Assembly (NCBI GenBank): GCA_903838705.1
Contig: CAILZL010000008.1
Location: 1 to 64,000 of the forward strand
Source: an uncultured Pseudomonadota bacterium
GTDB lineage: Bacteria; Pseudomonadota; Gammaproteobacteria; Steroidobacterales; Steroidobacteraceae
DNA: 64,000 nt
Reading direction: 5' to 3'
The translations under genes were made by a program, and so were the position numbers. Below the pieces are notes generated by a model. The model saw nothing but the letters and a program-made list of their open reading frames with translations, did not search any database and was not told the DNA's origin. This document shows positions 39,127 to 48,250 of this stretch, piece by piece. Each line of letters opens with the position of its first letter. The stretch's first letter is position 1.

Positions 39127-40479
39127 ATGATTCACAGCGAACAGGACACCATTGCCGCAATTGCCACACCGCCCGGTCGCGGCGGTGTGGGCATCATCCG
39201 TCTCTCCGGCAAGGCTGTTACAAACATTGCAACGCAGCTGCTCGGCAAATTACCCAAGCCCCGTAACGCAACATACGCCAGTTTTCGTGCCGCCGATGCC
39301 AGTTGCATTGACCAGGGCATCGCACTGTACTTTCCAGCACCTCACTCGTTCACAGGGGAGGACGTACTTGAATTACAGGGGCATGGCGGACCGGTGGTGC
39401 TTGATCTGCTGATGCAGCGGGTTCTGGAATTGGGCGCACGACTCGCAGAGCCCGGTGAATTCAGCAAACGCGCTTTCCTCAATGACAAACTGGATCTGGT
39501 AGAAGCCGAAGCTATCGCTGACTTGATAGCGGCGGATTCCATTCATGCCGCACGCGCAGCGCTGCGTTCATTGCAGGGAGAATTTTCCAGCGCCCTGCAT
39601 GAACTGACCGAGGCCGTCATTACCACGCGTCTGCACGTGGAAGCAGCCATCGACTTTCCGGATGAAGACCTCGACCTCATGCAGGATCAGGTTCTGCTGC
39701 AACGCATGAGCCACAGTCAGGAGTTGATCAATCATATTCAACAGCGTGCGCAGCAGGGCAGTCTGTTGCGTGAAGGCATGACCGTCGTGATTGCCGGCAA
39801 ACCCAATGCAGGCAAGTCCAGCCTGTTGAATCGCCTGGCTGGCTATGACGCTGCCATCGTCACCGATATTCCCGGCACCACCCGCGATGTGTTGCGCGAA
39901 CGTATTCATCTGGATGGCATGCCTCTGCATATTATTGATACAGCAGGCTTGCGCGATACGCATGATCCGGTAGAAGCCGAAGGTGTGCGGCGCGCGCATG
40001 CAGAAATTTCCAAAGCAGATAGAGTGCTGTATGTAGTGGATGCGCGTGATTACGAGGCCACACAGTTGCAGCAGGAAATACAACGATTGCCGTCCACCAT
40101 TCCGGTGACTGTGGTTATCAACAAAATTGATCTGATAGATGTAAAGCAAGTGCAGCTTCGTAAGGATGTTACTCACATCAATATTTCAGCAGTGACAGGC
40201 AAGGGACTGGCTGAATTGAGCAAGCACCTGCAAGACTGCATGGGCTACAACAGCAGTGAATCAGCGGGGTTTCTGGCACGACGCCGGCATCTGGACGCGC
40301 TGCAACGCGCCAAACAGCATCTGGATCAGGCTCAGGAAAAACTGCTCATTCGCAAAGCGGGCGAGCTGTGTGCCGAAGAGCTGCGGCTTGCGCAACTGGC
40401 TCTGAGTGAAATCACCGGCGAATTCACCTCCGATGATTTACTCGGCCGGATTTTTTCCACCTTTTGCATCGGAAAGTGA
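39127..40479 (+). CDS. mnmE: tRNA uridine-5-carboxymethylaminomethyl GTPase MnmE
   Basis: With MnmG it modifies the wobble uridine of some tRNAs. The 450-residue protein has the N-terminal formyl-THF binding domain ([20 protein letters not shown]), a GTPase domain inserted in a helical domain with G1 [12 protein letters not shown] (about residue 224), G3 DTAG and G4 NKID, and the universal C-terminal FCIGK. Its partner mnmG is 13 kb away beyond the accessory block. Confidence 0.98.
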   Translation: MIHSEQDTIAAIATPPGRGGVGIIRLSGKAVTNIATQLLGKLPKPRNATYASFRAADASCIDQGIALYFPAPHSFTGEDVLELQGHGGPVVLDLLMQRVLELGARLAEPGEFSKRAFLNDKLDLVEAEAIADLIAADSIHAARAALRSLQGEFSSALHELTEAVITTRLHVEAAIDFPDEDLDLMQDQVLLQRMSHSQELINHIQQRAQQGSLLREGMTVVIAGKPNAGKSSLLNRLAGYDAAIVTDIPGTTRDVLRERIHLDGMPLHIIDTAGLRDTHDPVEAEGVRRAHAEISKADRVLYVVDARDYEATQLQQEIQRLPSTIPVTVVINKIDLIDVKQVQLRKDVTHINISAVTGKGLAELSKHLQDCMGYNSSESAGFLARRRHLDALQRAKQHLDQAQEKLLIRKAGELCAEELRLAQLALSEITGEFTSDDLLGRIFSTFCIGK

Positions 40480-40513
40480 CACCTGATCTGCAAGCAGACA
40501 ATTATGCGGATAG

Positions 40514-41668
40514 GTGCAGGTCTGTGGAGTAGAGGAACGAAACATTGAAACACAGTCAAACTTGTTGGAAGATCAACAAGGCAGTGTGTCGAGTATCCTG
40601 AATGCGGATGGAAGTACGCTGGTGAATGAAAACTTTACTGCTTATGGTGATCGCAGGGACCCGACCACGTGGAATGGTTCGGCCAGCAGCGATGATCTGT
40701 CAGTCAGCGCCGGGGTCACCCGTCAGGGCTACACCTGGCAAACCGCGCTGGGCAATATGGGGCTTAACCACATGAATGGCCGGGTGCAAGATGCCATCAC
40801 GGGCGTCTTCCTGTCCCCTGACCCGTACATCAGTGAACCGGGCAATCCCCAGAATTACAACCGGTACAGCTATGTGCTGAACAATCCGCTCAGCTTCACG
40901 GATCCGAGTGGGTATAAGCAGCAAGCACGCATCAGATTTGTTCATGGAAAACGGCAATCTGGTAGATGGCATGGTACAGGTGCATTTACCAATACAACGT
41001 TTACAGGTACAAATGATGAAAATGGAAAAGCAGACTACGTTACGTGGGAGGAAGGCTATTATGAGCCAGACTATTCTTCTTCACCGCTTGGAGCATTATT
41101 TTTTCACGACGCCAGTTACTTCATTAACAGCATGGTGTCTGATTTGATCAATTATGATGACGGCCCTGCTAATGGCGGTGATGACAAGAAACATGTTGAG
41201 CTGGCGGCGCAAACGAGCAACCATGATCCCAAGCAAATGGCATGCAAAGCTCTTGCCAAAGCACAAGCAGTGAGGCCGCCTAGATCAGGCGGCAGTGAGG
41301 GTGGGATATCAGGGCCAATGGCAGACGCCCTCGGTCTATCCGAACAAGGTGCGAAATCAGTTGCGTCAAGTAGTCATGTCACCGGCAGTCAAGCCGTTGA
41401 AGCGACTAGTTTTGCGCGCGCATTTTCACTCGCCTCGCGTGGATTGACTGCATATAGTGTCTTTGCAGCGCCGTCAAGCGAGCATGGGTACGCAGCTGCT
41501 GACGCCGTGATCAATGAAGCTCTTTCCTATGCGTTCGAAATGCCGGGTGCCGTAGCTGGCGTTTTATTCAACATAGCTGGTGGAACAAAGGCTTTGGGGC
41601 AAGCGTTACAATACGCGGGATCAGTGTCCTTGCTTATGGAGCTTCAAGATATGTGCTATGGAAATTGA
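40514..41668 (+). CDS. Orphan RHS tip protein (possible polymorphic toxin)
   Basis: A 384-residue frame from a GTG at 40514. Residues 18-130 carry the RHS-repeat associated core (GSVSSILNADGSTLV, YGDRRDPTTWN, GRVQDAITGVFLSPDPY, YSYVLNNPLSFTDPSGY), the junction where RHS toxins change from shell to variable tip. The long RHS shell that should precede it is absent. The C-terminal 250 residues are more AT-rich and match nothing I recognise; Ala/Gly-rich helical segments lie near the end. It overlaps the next gene by 11 bases. Likely a displaced rhs tip, not necessarily exported. Confidence 0.65.
   Translation: MQVCGVEERNIETQSNLLEDQQGSVSSILNADGSTLVNENFTAYGDRRDPTTWNGSASSDDLSVSAGVTRQGYTWQTALGNMGLNHMNGRVQDAITGVFLSPDPYISEPGNPQNYNRYSYVLNNPLSFTDPSGYKQQARIRFVHGKRQSGRWHGTGAFTNTTFTGTNDENGKADYVTWEEGYYEPDYSSSPLGALFFHDASYFINSMVSDLINYDDGPANGGDDKKHVELAAQTSNHDPKQMACKALAKAQAVRPPRSGGSEGGISGPMADALGLSEQGAKSVASSSHVTGSQAVEATSFARAFSLASRGLTAYSVFAAPSSEHGYAAADAVINEALSYAFEMPGAVAGVLFNIAGGTKALGQALQYAGSVSLLMELQDMCYGN
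40582..40792 (+). repeat. RHS core direct repeat, copy 1
   Basis: This 211-base stretch recurs 1671 bases downstream at 42253-42463. Translated, the two differ at about nine of 72 residues, including one stop codon in copy 2. Confidence 0.85.
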
Positions 41669-42098
41669 TGCACCAGCAGTAGTGGGGCAATGTGCATTTA
41701 TGAGAACATATCTTATGCATTTATTCTTCCGTTGTTATGTTTTTACCCAGCGCATTCACCCTTCCAGACCAAAGGAGATAACAAAAAGTTGGGCTGTGTT
41801 TAGAGTGACGATGATATTAACCTCACCTATCATGGCATTAGTAATCGCGGGCTGTTTAATTACTAATCGGTATCACCCTGGAATGTTTACACAAAACTCC
41901 GTTCCTTCGTTTTTGGTAACAGTCGCGTTTGTCTTTTCAAGTTGGCTCGCAATGACTCTCTTAGACAGGGTGTTTCGGAAAGTAACGATTCCCAGTGATA
42001 TAGAGATCGTCTATGGAACGCCAGCACAGACGATCCTTCACTTTGCTGAACTCGGTTTTGGTTTATTGTGCATCCTGATTAGTGCTTTGGTATTTTAG
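41658..42098 (+). CDS. Small membrane protein, candidate immunity protein
   Basis: A 146-residue protein from the ATG at 41658, which overlaps the RHS tip gene's stop by 11 bases, implying coupled translation. Three hydrophobic helices are visible: VFRVTMILTSPIMALVIAGC (after a basic N-terminal part), VPSFLVTVAFVFSSWLAM and LHFAELGFGLLCILISALVF. Another in-frame ATG (41700) would give a shorter protein. No family is recognised. Position and coupling are what a toxin-immunity pair would show, so the tip might act on the membrane; this is inference. Confidence 0.55.
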   Translation: MEIDAPAVVGQCAFMRTYLMHLFFRCYVFTQRIHPSRPKEITKSWAVFRVTMILTSPIMALVIAGCLITNRYHPGMFTQNSVPSFLVTVAFVFSSWLAMTLLDRVFRKVTIPSDIEIVYGTPAQTILHFAELGFGLLCILISALVF

Positions 42099-42103
42099 GG
42101 CAC

Positions 42104-42124
42104 GGGGTCAGGTCTTTATTTTTG
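42104..42124 (+). repeat. GGGGTCAGG-TCTTTATTTTT motif, possible mobile-repeat end
   Basis: The short sequence GGGGTCAGGTCTTTATTTTT resembles the ends of small repeats that accompany REP-associated transposases in other gammaproteobacteria. No transposase is present, and only one copy was noticed here. Confidence 0.25.
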
Positions 42125-42252
42125 CCTAACAATATGATCGCGCAGTAACTGAGATCGTGTTTTGACCACCCTTCATGCGTCATGCAAAGAAAGAGCACGC
42201 TGTGAGCTGGCTGCGGATCGGTCGCTGATGTCTTGGCTGCTTCATCGGATGA

Positions 42253-42463
42253 CAGTGTGTCGAGTATCCTGAATGCAGATGGAAGTACGCTGGTGAATGA
42301 AAGTTACACAGCTTATGGTGATCGCAGGAATCCGACTACGTGGAGTGGTTTGGCCAGCAGCGATGATCTGTCGGTCAGCGCCGGTGTCACCCGTCAGGGC
42401 TACACTTGGTAGACCGTGCTGGGCAATATGGGGCTGAATCACATGAATGGCCGGGTGCAGGAT
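42253..42463 (+). pseudogene. Second RHS core copy, stop-interrupted
   Basis: The frame reads SVSSILNADGSTLVNESYTA, then YGDRRNPTTWSGLASSDDL, then SVSAGVTRQGYTW, a TAG stop, and TVLGNMGLNHMNGRVQD. The stop replaces a Gln codon of copy 1. The sequence after RVQD is unlike copy 1 and ends after a few more codons. It has no start or ribosome site. It is a remnant of an alternative tip left by duplication of the core. Confidence 0.8.
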
Positions 42464-42533
42464 TCCTCTTCTTGTTCGTTTCTTTTAGAAGATTGCCGTA
42501 TCAGCGTGTAGGTATACACCCAGAGTTAAATCA

Positions 42534-43592
42534 CTACGGCTTTGTAGATGACACATCACTTCGGTCACGCAGCGGTGGCCGGCATTCATTCGGGACGAAC
42601 TGATAGTTTTCTGTATAGCGCTTGGTCTTGGTAATCACAAAAGGCTGCTTCAGATACACCGGATCATTAGCCACCAGCTGAATAGATAACAGCGATCCTA
42701 TTTTCGGATCATCAACACGCCGATAGGTTTCCACTGTAGTGGTCTGGTCACTTAACTGATCGCCATGCGGGTTGATCCAGTTAGGCAACAAATTGCCGGA
42801 CTCAACGATGAGCGCATCTCCTTCATAGTGCGCAATCGACGTGCCGAGATTGGTTTTGACTTTTGAAGCGGTTTTAGGCGGTGCGAAAAAAATTTCACGG
42901 CGGCCGCCATATTCTTCGTATTCAATCAGCACACGGTCAGTGAACTGAGTGATACGAATGGCATGTGGAGTGAAGCCTGCCTGACGAACGAGTCCGGGTG
43001 GATCGCAAAAAATCTGGGGATCATCAGCAATCCGGGCTGTGGCCTGGAGTGCCTTGCCCGCCTCGTTGTAGGTGACAGAAGGGGGGCGGAGGTGGTCACT
43101 TTCAGTCCAGGTGCCCGTCAGGTTAGGCCGGCCATCACTGAGTTTGAGAGGGAATGGCTGGGGCGACGATGAGCGTTGAGCAACAGCCGGTGCCGCGCCT
43201 TTCTGTTCAGTGAGCACCCGCACCACGCTGCGATCCTTAGGGTTCAACAGCTCAACCTTGGTCATGGTCACCATGGGTGAGCCATCGCGCGTGCCATCGC
43301 CGCTGATACGCACCAGATCGCCCTTCTTGAGCGTGTCTCTGGTCCAGCCCATGCGCACATAGCCGGAGGCGGCAAGGCCTTCGCTCATCCATTGCGTGAC
43401 TGAACCGTCCGCGTTGGTCACATTGAAGTACAGACCAACATGCGGATTGAAGAAATGAAAATCCGTAACCACGCCCGTGACTTCAACTTTCTTGTCTGAC
43501 TGGAAAGTACCAAGAAACGAATGATGCGCATGAACCAGCCCGAGGGGCCAGGCCAGGCCGGCCAGTATGATTGTTCTGATGATCGACTTCAT
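42534..43592 (-). CDS. DUF6152 family exported protein
   Basis: A 352-residue protein from the ATG at 43592, with a signal peptide (TIILAGLAWPLGLVHAHHS) and the DUF6152 core HHSFLGTFQSDKKVEVTGVV, FFNPHVGLYFNVTN and GTRDGSPMVTMTKVEL (about residues 23-125). A proline/serine linker leads to a C-terminal part with REIFFAPPKTAS-like strands. It is divergent from the peroxiredoxin-like gene. It shares only the DUF6152 part with the protein at 11.1 kb. The function of this family is unknown. Confidence 0.78.
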   Translation of the reverse strand: MKSIIRTIILAGLAWPLGLVHAHHSFLGTFQSDKKVEVTGVVTDFHFFNPHVGLYFNVTNADGSVTQWMSEGLAASGYVRMGWTRDTLKKGDLVRISGDGTRDGSPMVTMTKVELLNPKDRSVVRVLTEQKGAAPAVAQRSSSPQPFPLKLSDGRPNLTGTWTESDHLRPPSVTYNEAGKALQATARIADDPQIFCDPPGLVRQAGFTPHAIRITQFTDRVLIEYEEYGGRREIFFAPPKTASKVKTNLGTSIAHYEGDALIVESGNLLPNWINPHGDQLSDQTTTVETYRRVDDPKIGSLLSIQLVANDPVYLKQPFVITKTKRYTENYQFVPNECRPPLRDRSDVSSTKP

Positions 43593-43757
43593 GACGAACC
43601 CCGTCAGAGTGGCTTGATATTTATAAGGCATTTCAGATCACGACCAGAAGGATACCCCAGGTGCTTTGGCTCAGGATAAAGATATGTCATGCAGGACAGG
43701 TGGTTTCCATATGCGCGCTACAGGAGTAGGCTCAACTGAATACAGGGGGGATAAGTC

Positions 43758-44519
43758 ATGCGTAATACATCTGGTTTGATCGCGTCACTCGTACTTGGAT
43801 TGATTTCGATAGCAACGACTGCGAATGCGCAGGTGGGGATGTCCGCTGCCCCGGCTGACGAGCATCCGGTTTTAGCAGGTACGCCGGCACCGGACGGGAT
43901 CGGTGTGGTGGTTGCAGCCGCGCGCTCAGCACCGACAGCAGCAGGTGCACAGACAGGAAGTGTTGGTCCCATTGTTGATGCATCGGTCATTCATCCGTTG
44001 CCAGTGGGTACACACATACCAGCGAACAATGTAGTGCAGACGGTCGATGGCAAACCATTCGATCTGAATGCAGCTGTGGCCGGCAAACCCACTATTCTGA
44101 TTTTCTATCGGGGTGGATGGTGTCCCTACTGCAACGCACATCTGCGCGAGCTGCAAACCAGTGTGAGCAGTCTGAAGGCCATGGGTTATCAGTTACTGGC
44201 GGTCAGTACGGATACACCTGAGGCATTGCGCAAAACCCTGACGGACAGCAAGTTTGATTACCAGCTTCTCTCGGATAGCAAGGTGGAAGTGGCCGGAAAG
44301 TTCGGGTTGAAATATAAAGTTACGGACGATTATCTGGCGCATGTGGCAGGCATGGGCACCGACCTGAATGCGGTGAATGGCGGCTACCTTCTGACACCCG
44401 CTGCCTATGTGCTGGATAAGACGGGAACAGTCCGGTTTGTTTATGCGAACAACAATTACACCGTGCGCATCAGTCAGGATGCACTGCTGAAAGCTGCGCG
44501 TGATGCATTGAATAAATAA
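43758..44519 (+). CDS. Periplasmic AhpC/TSA-type thiol peroxidase-like protein
   Basis: A 253-residue protein with a signal peptide (LIASLVLGLISIATTANAQV) and a thioredoxin fold of the peroxiredoxin type: IFYRGGWCPYCNAHLRELQ (CPYC, about residues 117-135) and LAVSTDTPEALRKTLTDSKF, then GTVRFVYANNNY. The paired Cys could give peroxidase or reductase chemistry. The ATG has GGGGGGA as ribosome site. It runs with the TlpA-like gene 43 bases downstream, as a small periplasmic redox pair. Confidence 0.8.
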   Translation: MRNTSGLIASLVLGLISIATTANAQVGMSAAPADEHPVLAGTPAPDGIGVVVAAARSAPTAAGAQTGSVGPIVDASVIHPLPVGTHIPANNVVQTVDGKPFDLNAAVAGKPTILIFYRGGWCPYCNAHLRELQTSVSSLKAMGYQLLAVSTDTPEALRKTLTDSKFDYQLLSDSKVEVAGKFGLKYKVTDDYLAHVAGMGTDLNAVNGGYLLTPAAYVLDKTGTVRFVYANNNYTVRISQDALLKAARDALNK

Positions 44520-44562
44520 TGTCGATGCGCATGGCTCGCAGTATTCAGCAGCAGCAAACACC

Positions 44563-45057
44563 ATGAATCACTGGCGCAGATGGCTCTATGTATTGAGCTT
44601 GATGTGGCTTACTTCAGGCGCATTCGCGCAGTCCACAACTCCCGCTCTGGTGGATCCTGATGGCAAGTCCACCAGTCTCGACCAATACAGTGGAAAGGTG
44701 GTTCTGCTGAATTTCTGGGCAACCTGGTGCGCTCCCTGCCGACAGGAAATGCCGGAGCTGAATCAGCTATCCCGGCAGCTGGATTTGCATCGCGCAGTTG
44801 TTGTCGGAATTGCGGCTGATGAACGTAAAGACGTTAAAGCCTTTGTCACCAGACTGGGAATACGTTATCCGATCGCTATCGGAGATACCGATCAGATCTT
44901 TGCATGGAGCGTCCGCTTAGGTAACAGGAGTGAAGGACTACCCTTCAGCGTGTTGCTGGATACAAAGGGCAAGGTAGTCTGGCAGCAAGAAGGAGGTGGC
45001 CTGAAGTCGGCTAAAGTGCTGGATCTGATCCAGCAGCAGTTATCGGCAAACAGGTAG
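44563..45057 (+). CDS. TlpA-like periplasmic thioredoxin
   Basis: A 164-residue protein with a signal peptide ending near GAFAQS and a thioredoxin domain of the TlpA/ResA class: VLLNFWATWCAPCRQEMPEL (WCAPC, about residues 47-66) and FSVLLDTKGKVVWQQEG. Such proteins reduce apocytochromes or protein disulfides in the periplasm. It probably shares a transcript with the peroxiredoxin-like gene upstream. Confidence 0.88.
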   Translation: MNHWRRWLYVLSLMWLTSGAFAQSTTPALVDPDGKSTSLDQYSGKVVLLNFWATWCAPCRQEMPELNQLSRQLDLHRAVVVGIAADERKDVKAFVTRLGIRYPIAIGDTDQIFAWSVRLGNRSEGLPFSVLLDTKGKVVWQQEGGGLKSAKVLDLIQQQLSANR

Positions 45058-45211
45058 AACCCGCTATGGCAGGTTGCTTGACCAAACTCTACTTTACTAA
45101 CAGCGGGACTGGGGCTACACATATTTATTAATGCAATTCCATGTTTGCTCAGTCTTGAGTCAGTGAGTCAATTGCTATTCATCAGAACATAAAATTCAAA
45201 AGGGGAAACTA

Positions 45212-46708
45212 ATGCGCCTTAAACCATCAATGTGCAAAGTTCTGCCAGTAGGGATAAGTGCCCTGATTGCACTTGGCACTTTTTCTGTGTCAGCACAGAA
45301 CGCACCCTCAGCCACAGATGCCATGGCGCCTGTTGCCGCCATGGGCGGTGGACAGACCACCGGACCGTTGACGCCTTGCCCGGGCGCAATCAGCAAAACC
45401 AGACCGTACACCGATGTATTCAAGACGGAGTTCACCACCCTCAAGGGGCAGGAACAGAACGGCGGATTCGGTGAATCGGTTGCATCCGGTGATTTTGATC
45501 GCGATGGCTACACGGACATCGCTGTTGGCGCTACTGGAGAAGAGAAGGTCTACATATATCGTGGAACGAAGGACGGCATTTCTAGTTCACCCAGTGTGGT
45601 ACTCAAGGGCGAAAAGGAAAAAAGCGAATTCGGACGTTCAATGACGGTGGGCGATATCAATGGTGATGGTTATGCAGATGTGATTGTCGGAGCACACAGC
45701 TTTGATGGAGGGTTAGGTACACATCAGGGCAAGCTCTATGTGTTTCTGGGTGGGCCAAAAGGCGTCAGCGATAAACCCGCGCAATCCATTGAAGGCGAGC
45801 ACAAGGGGGATGAGTACGGACGCACATTCGCCGTGTACGACATGGATGGGGATGGCATCAACGACCTGCTGACCGGTGCTTCAGGTTACAACGGTGATCA
45901 GACCTATCAGGGTAAGGTCTACATTTACAGAGGAACCAGGAACGGCCTTGATACCAAACCATGGTTCACAGCTGTTGGCGAGCACAGTGATGATGAGTTT
46001 GGCCGTGCAGTAACTGCAGCGGATCTGAATCATGATGGTCATATGGACTTGATCGTGGGCCAGCCGGGTTTGACCGGCGGCGGCAGACAGGCCGGTGTCA
46101 CCATTCCCGGCACCATGCATGTGTTTTATGGCAGCGCCAAAGGGTTATCTCCAACCGCAAATTTCAAGGCGGTCGGTGAGATGGTCAAGGGCCATCTGGG
46201 TGAAGGGCTATCCGGTGTAGGTGACGTCAATCATGATGGCTATGATGATGTGGCAATTGGCGCACGTGACTTTTCCTGTGGCGACGGTGCACCGGGAAAG
46301 CTGTATCTGTATCTGGGCGGGGCAAAGGGTCTTTCGATGGATCGTGTCTGGGCACTGCCCGGTAAAGGCGGTGCCGGTGTAGGGCGCACCATGGCGCCTG
46401 CAGGTGATCTTGATGGAGACGGTTTTGCCGACTTCCTTTCTGCCGCTCCCATGGGCACGGCAGAACGCGGGGCAGGCGTGTACATTTTCTTCGGTGGTGC
46501 GACCACCTGGGGCAAGGATCCGATAGTGATCACTTCAGATGAAGCCAGCAGCGGGATCGGCTTCGGAGTGTTTTCCGCAGGGGATATCAACAAGGATGGT
46601 GCGCCTGACATCGTGATCGGTGCACCCACCGGAGGCGGAAGACAGGGCTGGGTGCGTGTTTACTACGGAAAAATAGCGAGCCTGAACAAGCCAGCGGCCG
46701 CGAAGTAA
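45212..46708 (+). CDS. Secreted FG-GAP/integrin-like beta-propeller protein
   Basis: A 498-residue protein: signal peptide (SALIALGTFSVSAQNAP), a short Ala/Met/Gly linker, then seven FG-GAP repeats with Ca-binding loops of the type GDFDRDGYTDIAVGA, GDINGDGYADVIVGA, YDMDGDGINDLLTGA, ADLNHDGHMDLIVGQ, GDVNHDGYDDVAIGA, GDLDGDGFADFLSAA and GDINKDGAPDIVIGA. Seven blades are what an integrin alpha propeller has. It should be exported to the periplasm or surface. The role is unknown. SD AGGGGAA precedes the ATG. Confidence 0.9.
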   Translation: MRLKPSMCKVLPVGISALIALGTFSVSAQNAPSATDAMAPVAAMGGGQTTGPLTPCPGAISKTRPYTDVFKTEFTTLKGQEQNGGFGESVASGDFDRDGYTDIAVGATGEEKVYIYRGTKDGISSSPSVVLKGEKEKSEFGRSMTVGDINGDGYADVIVGAHSFDGGLGTHQGKLYVFLGGPKGVSDKPAQSIEGEHKGDEYGRTFAVYDMDGDGINDLLTGASGYNGDQTYQGKVYIYRGTRNGLDTKPWFTAVGEHSDDEFGRAVTAADLNHDGHMDLIVGQPGLTGGGRQAGVTIPGTMHVFYGSAKGLSPTANFKAVGEMVKGHLGEGLSGVGDVNHDGYDDVAIGARDFSCGDGAPGKLYLYLGGAKGLSMDRVWALPGKGGAGVGRTMAPAGDLDGDGFADFLSAAPMGTAERGAGVYIFFGGATTWGKDPIVITSDEASSGIGFGVFSAGDINKDGAPDIVIGAPTGGGRQGWVRVYYGKIASLNKPAAAK

Positions 46709-46741
46709 TACTCGATACTACTTATCTTTAACAAAGGATAG

Positions 46742-46782
46742 ATGGGTGGAAGTGATGACAGCCTCCACCCATTTTTTATTTC
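46742..46782 (+). terminator. Rho-independent terminator of the FG-GAP gene
   Basis: Stem ATGGGTGGA (46742-46750) with TCCACCCAT (46764-46772), followed by TTTTTTATTT. It stands between convergent genes and overlaps none. Confidence 0.88.
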
Positions 46783-46791
46783 ATACAGAGA

Positions 46792-47490
46792 CTACTTTGG
46801 AGCCGGAATGGTAAAGCGGCACAGTACCGTGTTGTCGACTATCAGGTCTTTGCTCCAGATGAATTTGGCAGACCATTTCCATGCCAGCCAGCTGAAGTCA
46901 CCATGTGGCTTTACATCCCAGGCAGAATGAATCGTAGCCTTCGGCCAGCCGCTGTAATCAAAGCCTGCGTCTTTCCAGCCATTGGGTTCAGGGTCAATCT
47001 TCGATTTGCAAACCTGTTCAGGATTTGATGAGTGTGCGCACTCATTCAGATTGAGTGGTGCCTTGTGGATAACGGTACAGCGCCAGCTGTCATCCGATAC
47101 CGCCAGCAGCTCATTAGTCTGAGCATCCAGAAACTGTGCAATGAATCCGCCATCTCCCGCTTGCTGGTGTGAGGTGCCGATGTATTCCAGTCCGGTATCA
47201 TCCTGCTTGAAGTCTTTCATGACGACACTGAGCTGTGCCGGCAATGTAGTGGAAAAAGTGAATAATTCAGTGTTGAAAGAACGCTCCGTGTTGTAGGGCA
47301 CGGAATCTTCCTTGATCAGGGTATTGCCGGAATACAGTGCAAACCAGTTGTCCACCCATATCTGAGCCTTGATGGTGTGGGGCGCGGCACTCGTACTTTT
47401 GGTTGATGTTTCTGCCAAAGCAACTGAATCAGTAACAATCAGACAGAAAATTGCTACAGAAGGTAAGTAAATCGAATTAATTCTGTTCAT
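46792..47490 (-). CDS. Exported protein of unknown function
   Basis: I do not recognise the family. The 232-residue protein has a signal peptide (LPSVAIFCLIVTDSVALAE) and a beta-rich body with many Trp residues (IWVDNWFALYSGN, WRCTVIHKAP, WKDAGFDYSGWPKATIHSAW, AKFIWSKDLIVDNTVLCRF). The WKDAxFD...W...W motif resembles galactose-binding-like domains at the start of some glycosidases, but this is weak. Four Cys could form disulfides. A strong ribosome site GGAGGATGA precedes the ATG. It ends close to the FG-GAP terminator. Confidence 0.6.
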   Translation of the reverse strand: MNRINSIYLPSVAIFCLIVTDSVALAETSTKSTSAAPHTIKAQIWVDNWFALYSGNTLIKEDSVPYNTERSFNTELFTFSTTLPAQLSVVMKDFKQDDTGLEYIGTSHQQAGDGGFIAQFLDAQTNELLAVSDDSWRCTVIHKAPLNLNECAHSSNPEQVCKSKIDPEPNGWKDAGFDYSGWPKATIHSAWDVKPHGDFSWLAWKWSAKFIWSKDLIVDNTVLCRFTIPAPK

Positions 47491-47509
47491 TCATCCTCCA
47501 CCAAAAGAC

Positions 47510-48250
47510 TTATTCTCTGCGGGTAAGAAGCCGGATGAGACTTTCTTCGAAATCATCAAGGTCACCACCGAGTTCATATGTTGCACCCGTATAGACAATC
47601 CGGCCATTGGCAATCACGCTGATCTCACTACAAAGGCTGCGAACCTCTTGTGCGTCATGACTGCTCAGAAAGGTAGTGACATTATCTTCTGTTGCAAGGC
47701 GACGCAGCAGGTTCCACATATCACGCTTGGCCGGAAGATCAAGTCCTCGGGTTGGTTCATCGAGAAACAATACCTTGGGACGACCCATTAGTGCTCGGGC
47801 AATTTCCACCCGACGTTTCATCCCTGTGCTGTAAGTTCCAATGAGCTTGCTGCGAAAGCGGCTATCAAGACCAACATCATCCAGAATACGTTCAACTTCC
47901 TGCATGGGATCTGGAATTCGTCGAATACGTGCAAAGTAGGAAAGGTACTCACGAGCAGTCCAGGTTGATTGGCTCTCACTGGTTTCATCACTTACCAGTC
48001 CAACTAGTCCACGTACTGCCAGTGGTTCAAGGACGACGTCGTGACCCCATATTCTGGCAGTCCCTGAGCTGGGTGGGAGCAAGGTCGTCAGCATACGAAT
48101 GGTAGTTGTCTTGCCGGCACCGTTCAGGCCAAGAAACCCATACAGGTGTCCCTTTGGAATTTTCAGTGAAACACTCTCAACGGCGACAAAACTGCCAAAC
48201 CTTCGGGTGAGGCCGCTAGTCTCAATGGCGAAATCGCTAGCCGTTGTCAT
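47510..48250 (-). CDS. ABC transporter ATP-binding protein
   Basis: A 246-residue ABC-2 type ATPase: Walker A GLNGAGKTTTIRML (about residues 43-56), the Q-loop region, signature YSTGMKRRVEIARAL and Walker B KVLFLDEPTRGLD followed by SSHDAQEV. Its ATG overlaps the permease stop by 4 bases (ATGA). The single ATPase and single permease would make a homodimeric or heterotetrameric exporter at the inner membrane. Substrate unknown. Confidence 0.92.
   Translation of the reverse strand: MTTASDFAIETSGLTRRFGSFVAVESVSLKIPKGHLYGFLGLNGAGKTTTIRMLTTLLPPSSGTARIWGHDVVLEPLAVRGLVGLVSDETSESQSTWTAREYLSYFARIRRIPDPMQEVERILDDVGLDSRFRSKLIGTYSTGMKRRVEIARALMGRPKVLFLDEPTRGLDLPAKRDMWNLLRRLATEDNVTTFLSSHDAQEVRSLCSEISVIANGRIVYTGATYELGGDLDDFEESLIRLLTRRE

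Noticed and set aside
39568-40176. 202-residue frame antisense to mnmE
   Set aside because: mnmE is certain on the other strand; no support for a second gene.
42124-42130. GCCTAAC as a further attC core near the RHS copies
   Set aside because: No L''/L' pair or second core lies within 150 bases; a seven-base match is expected by chance.
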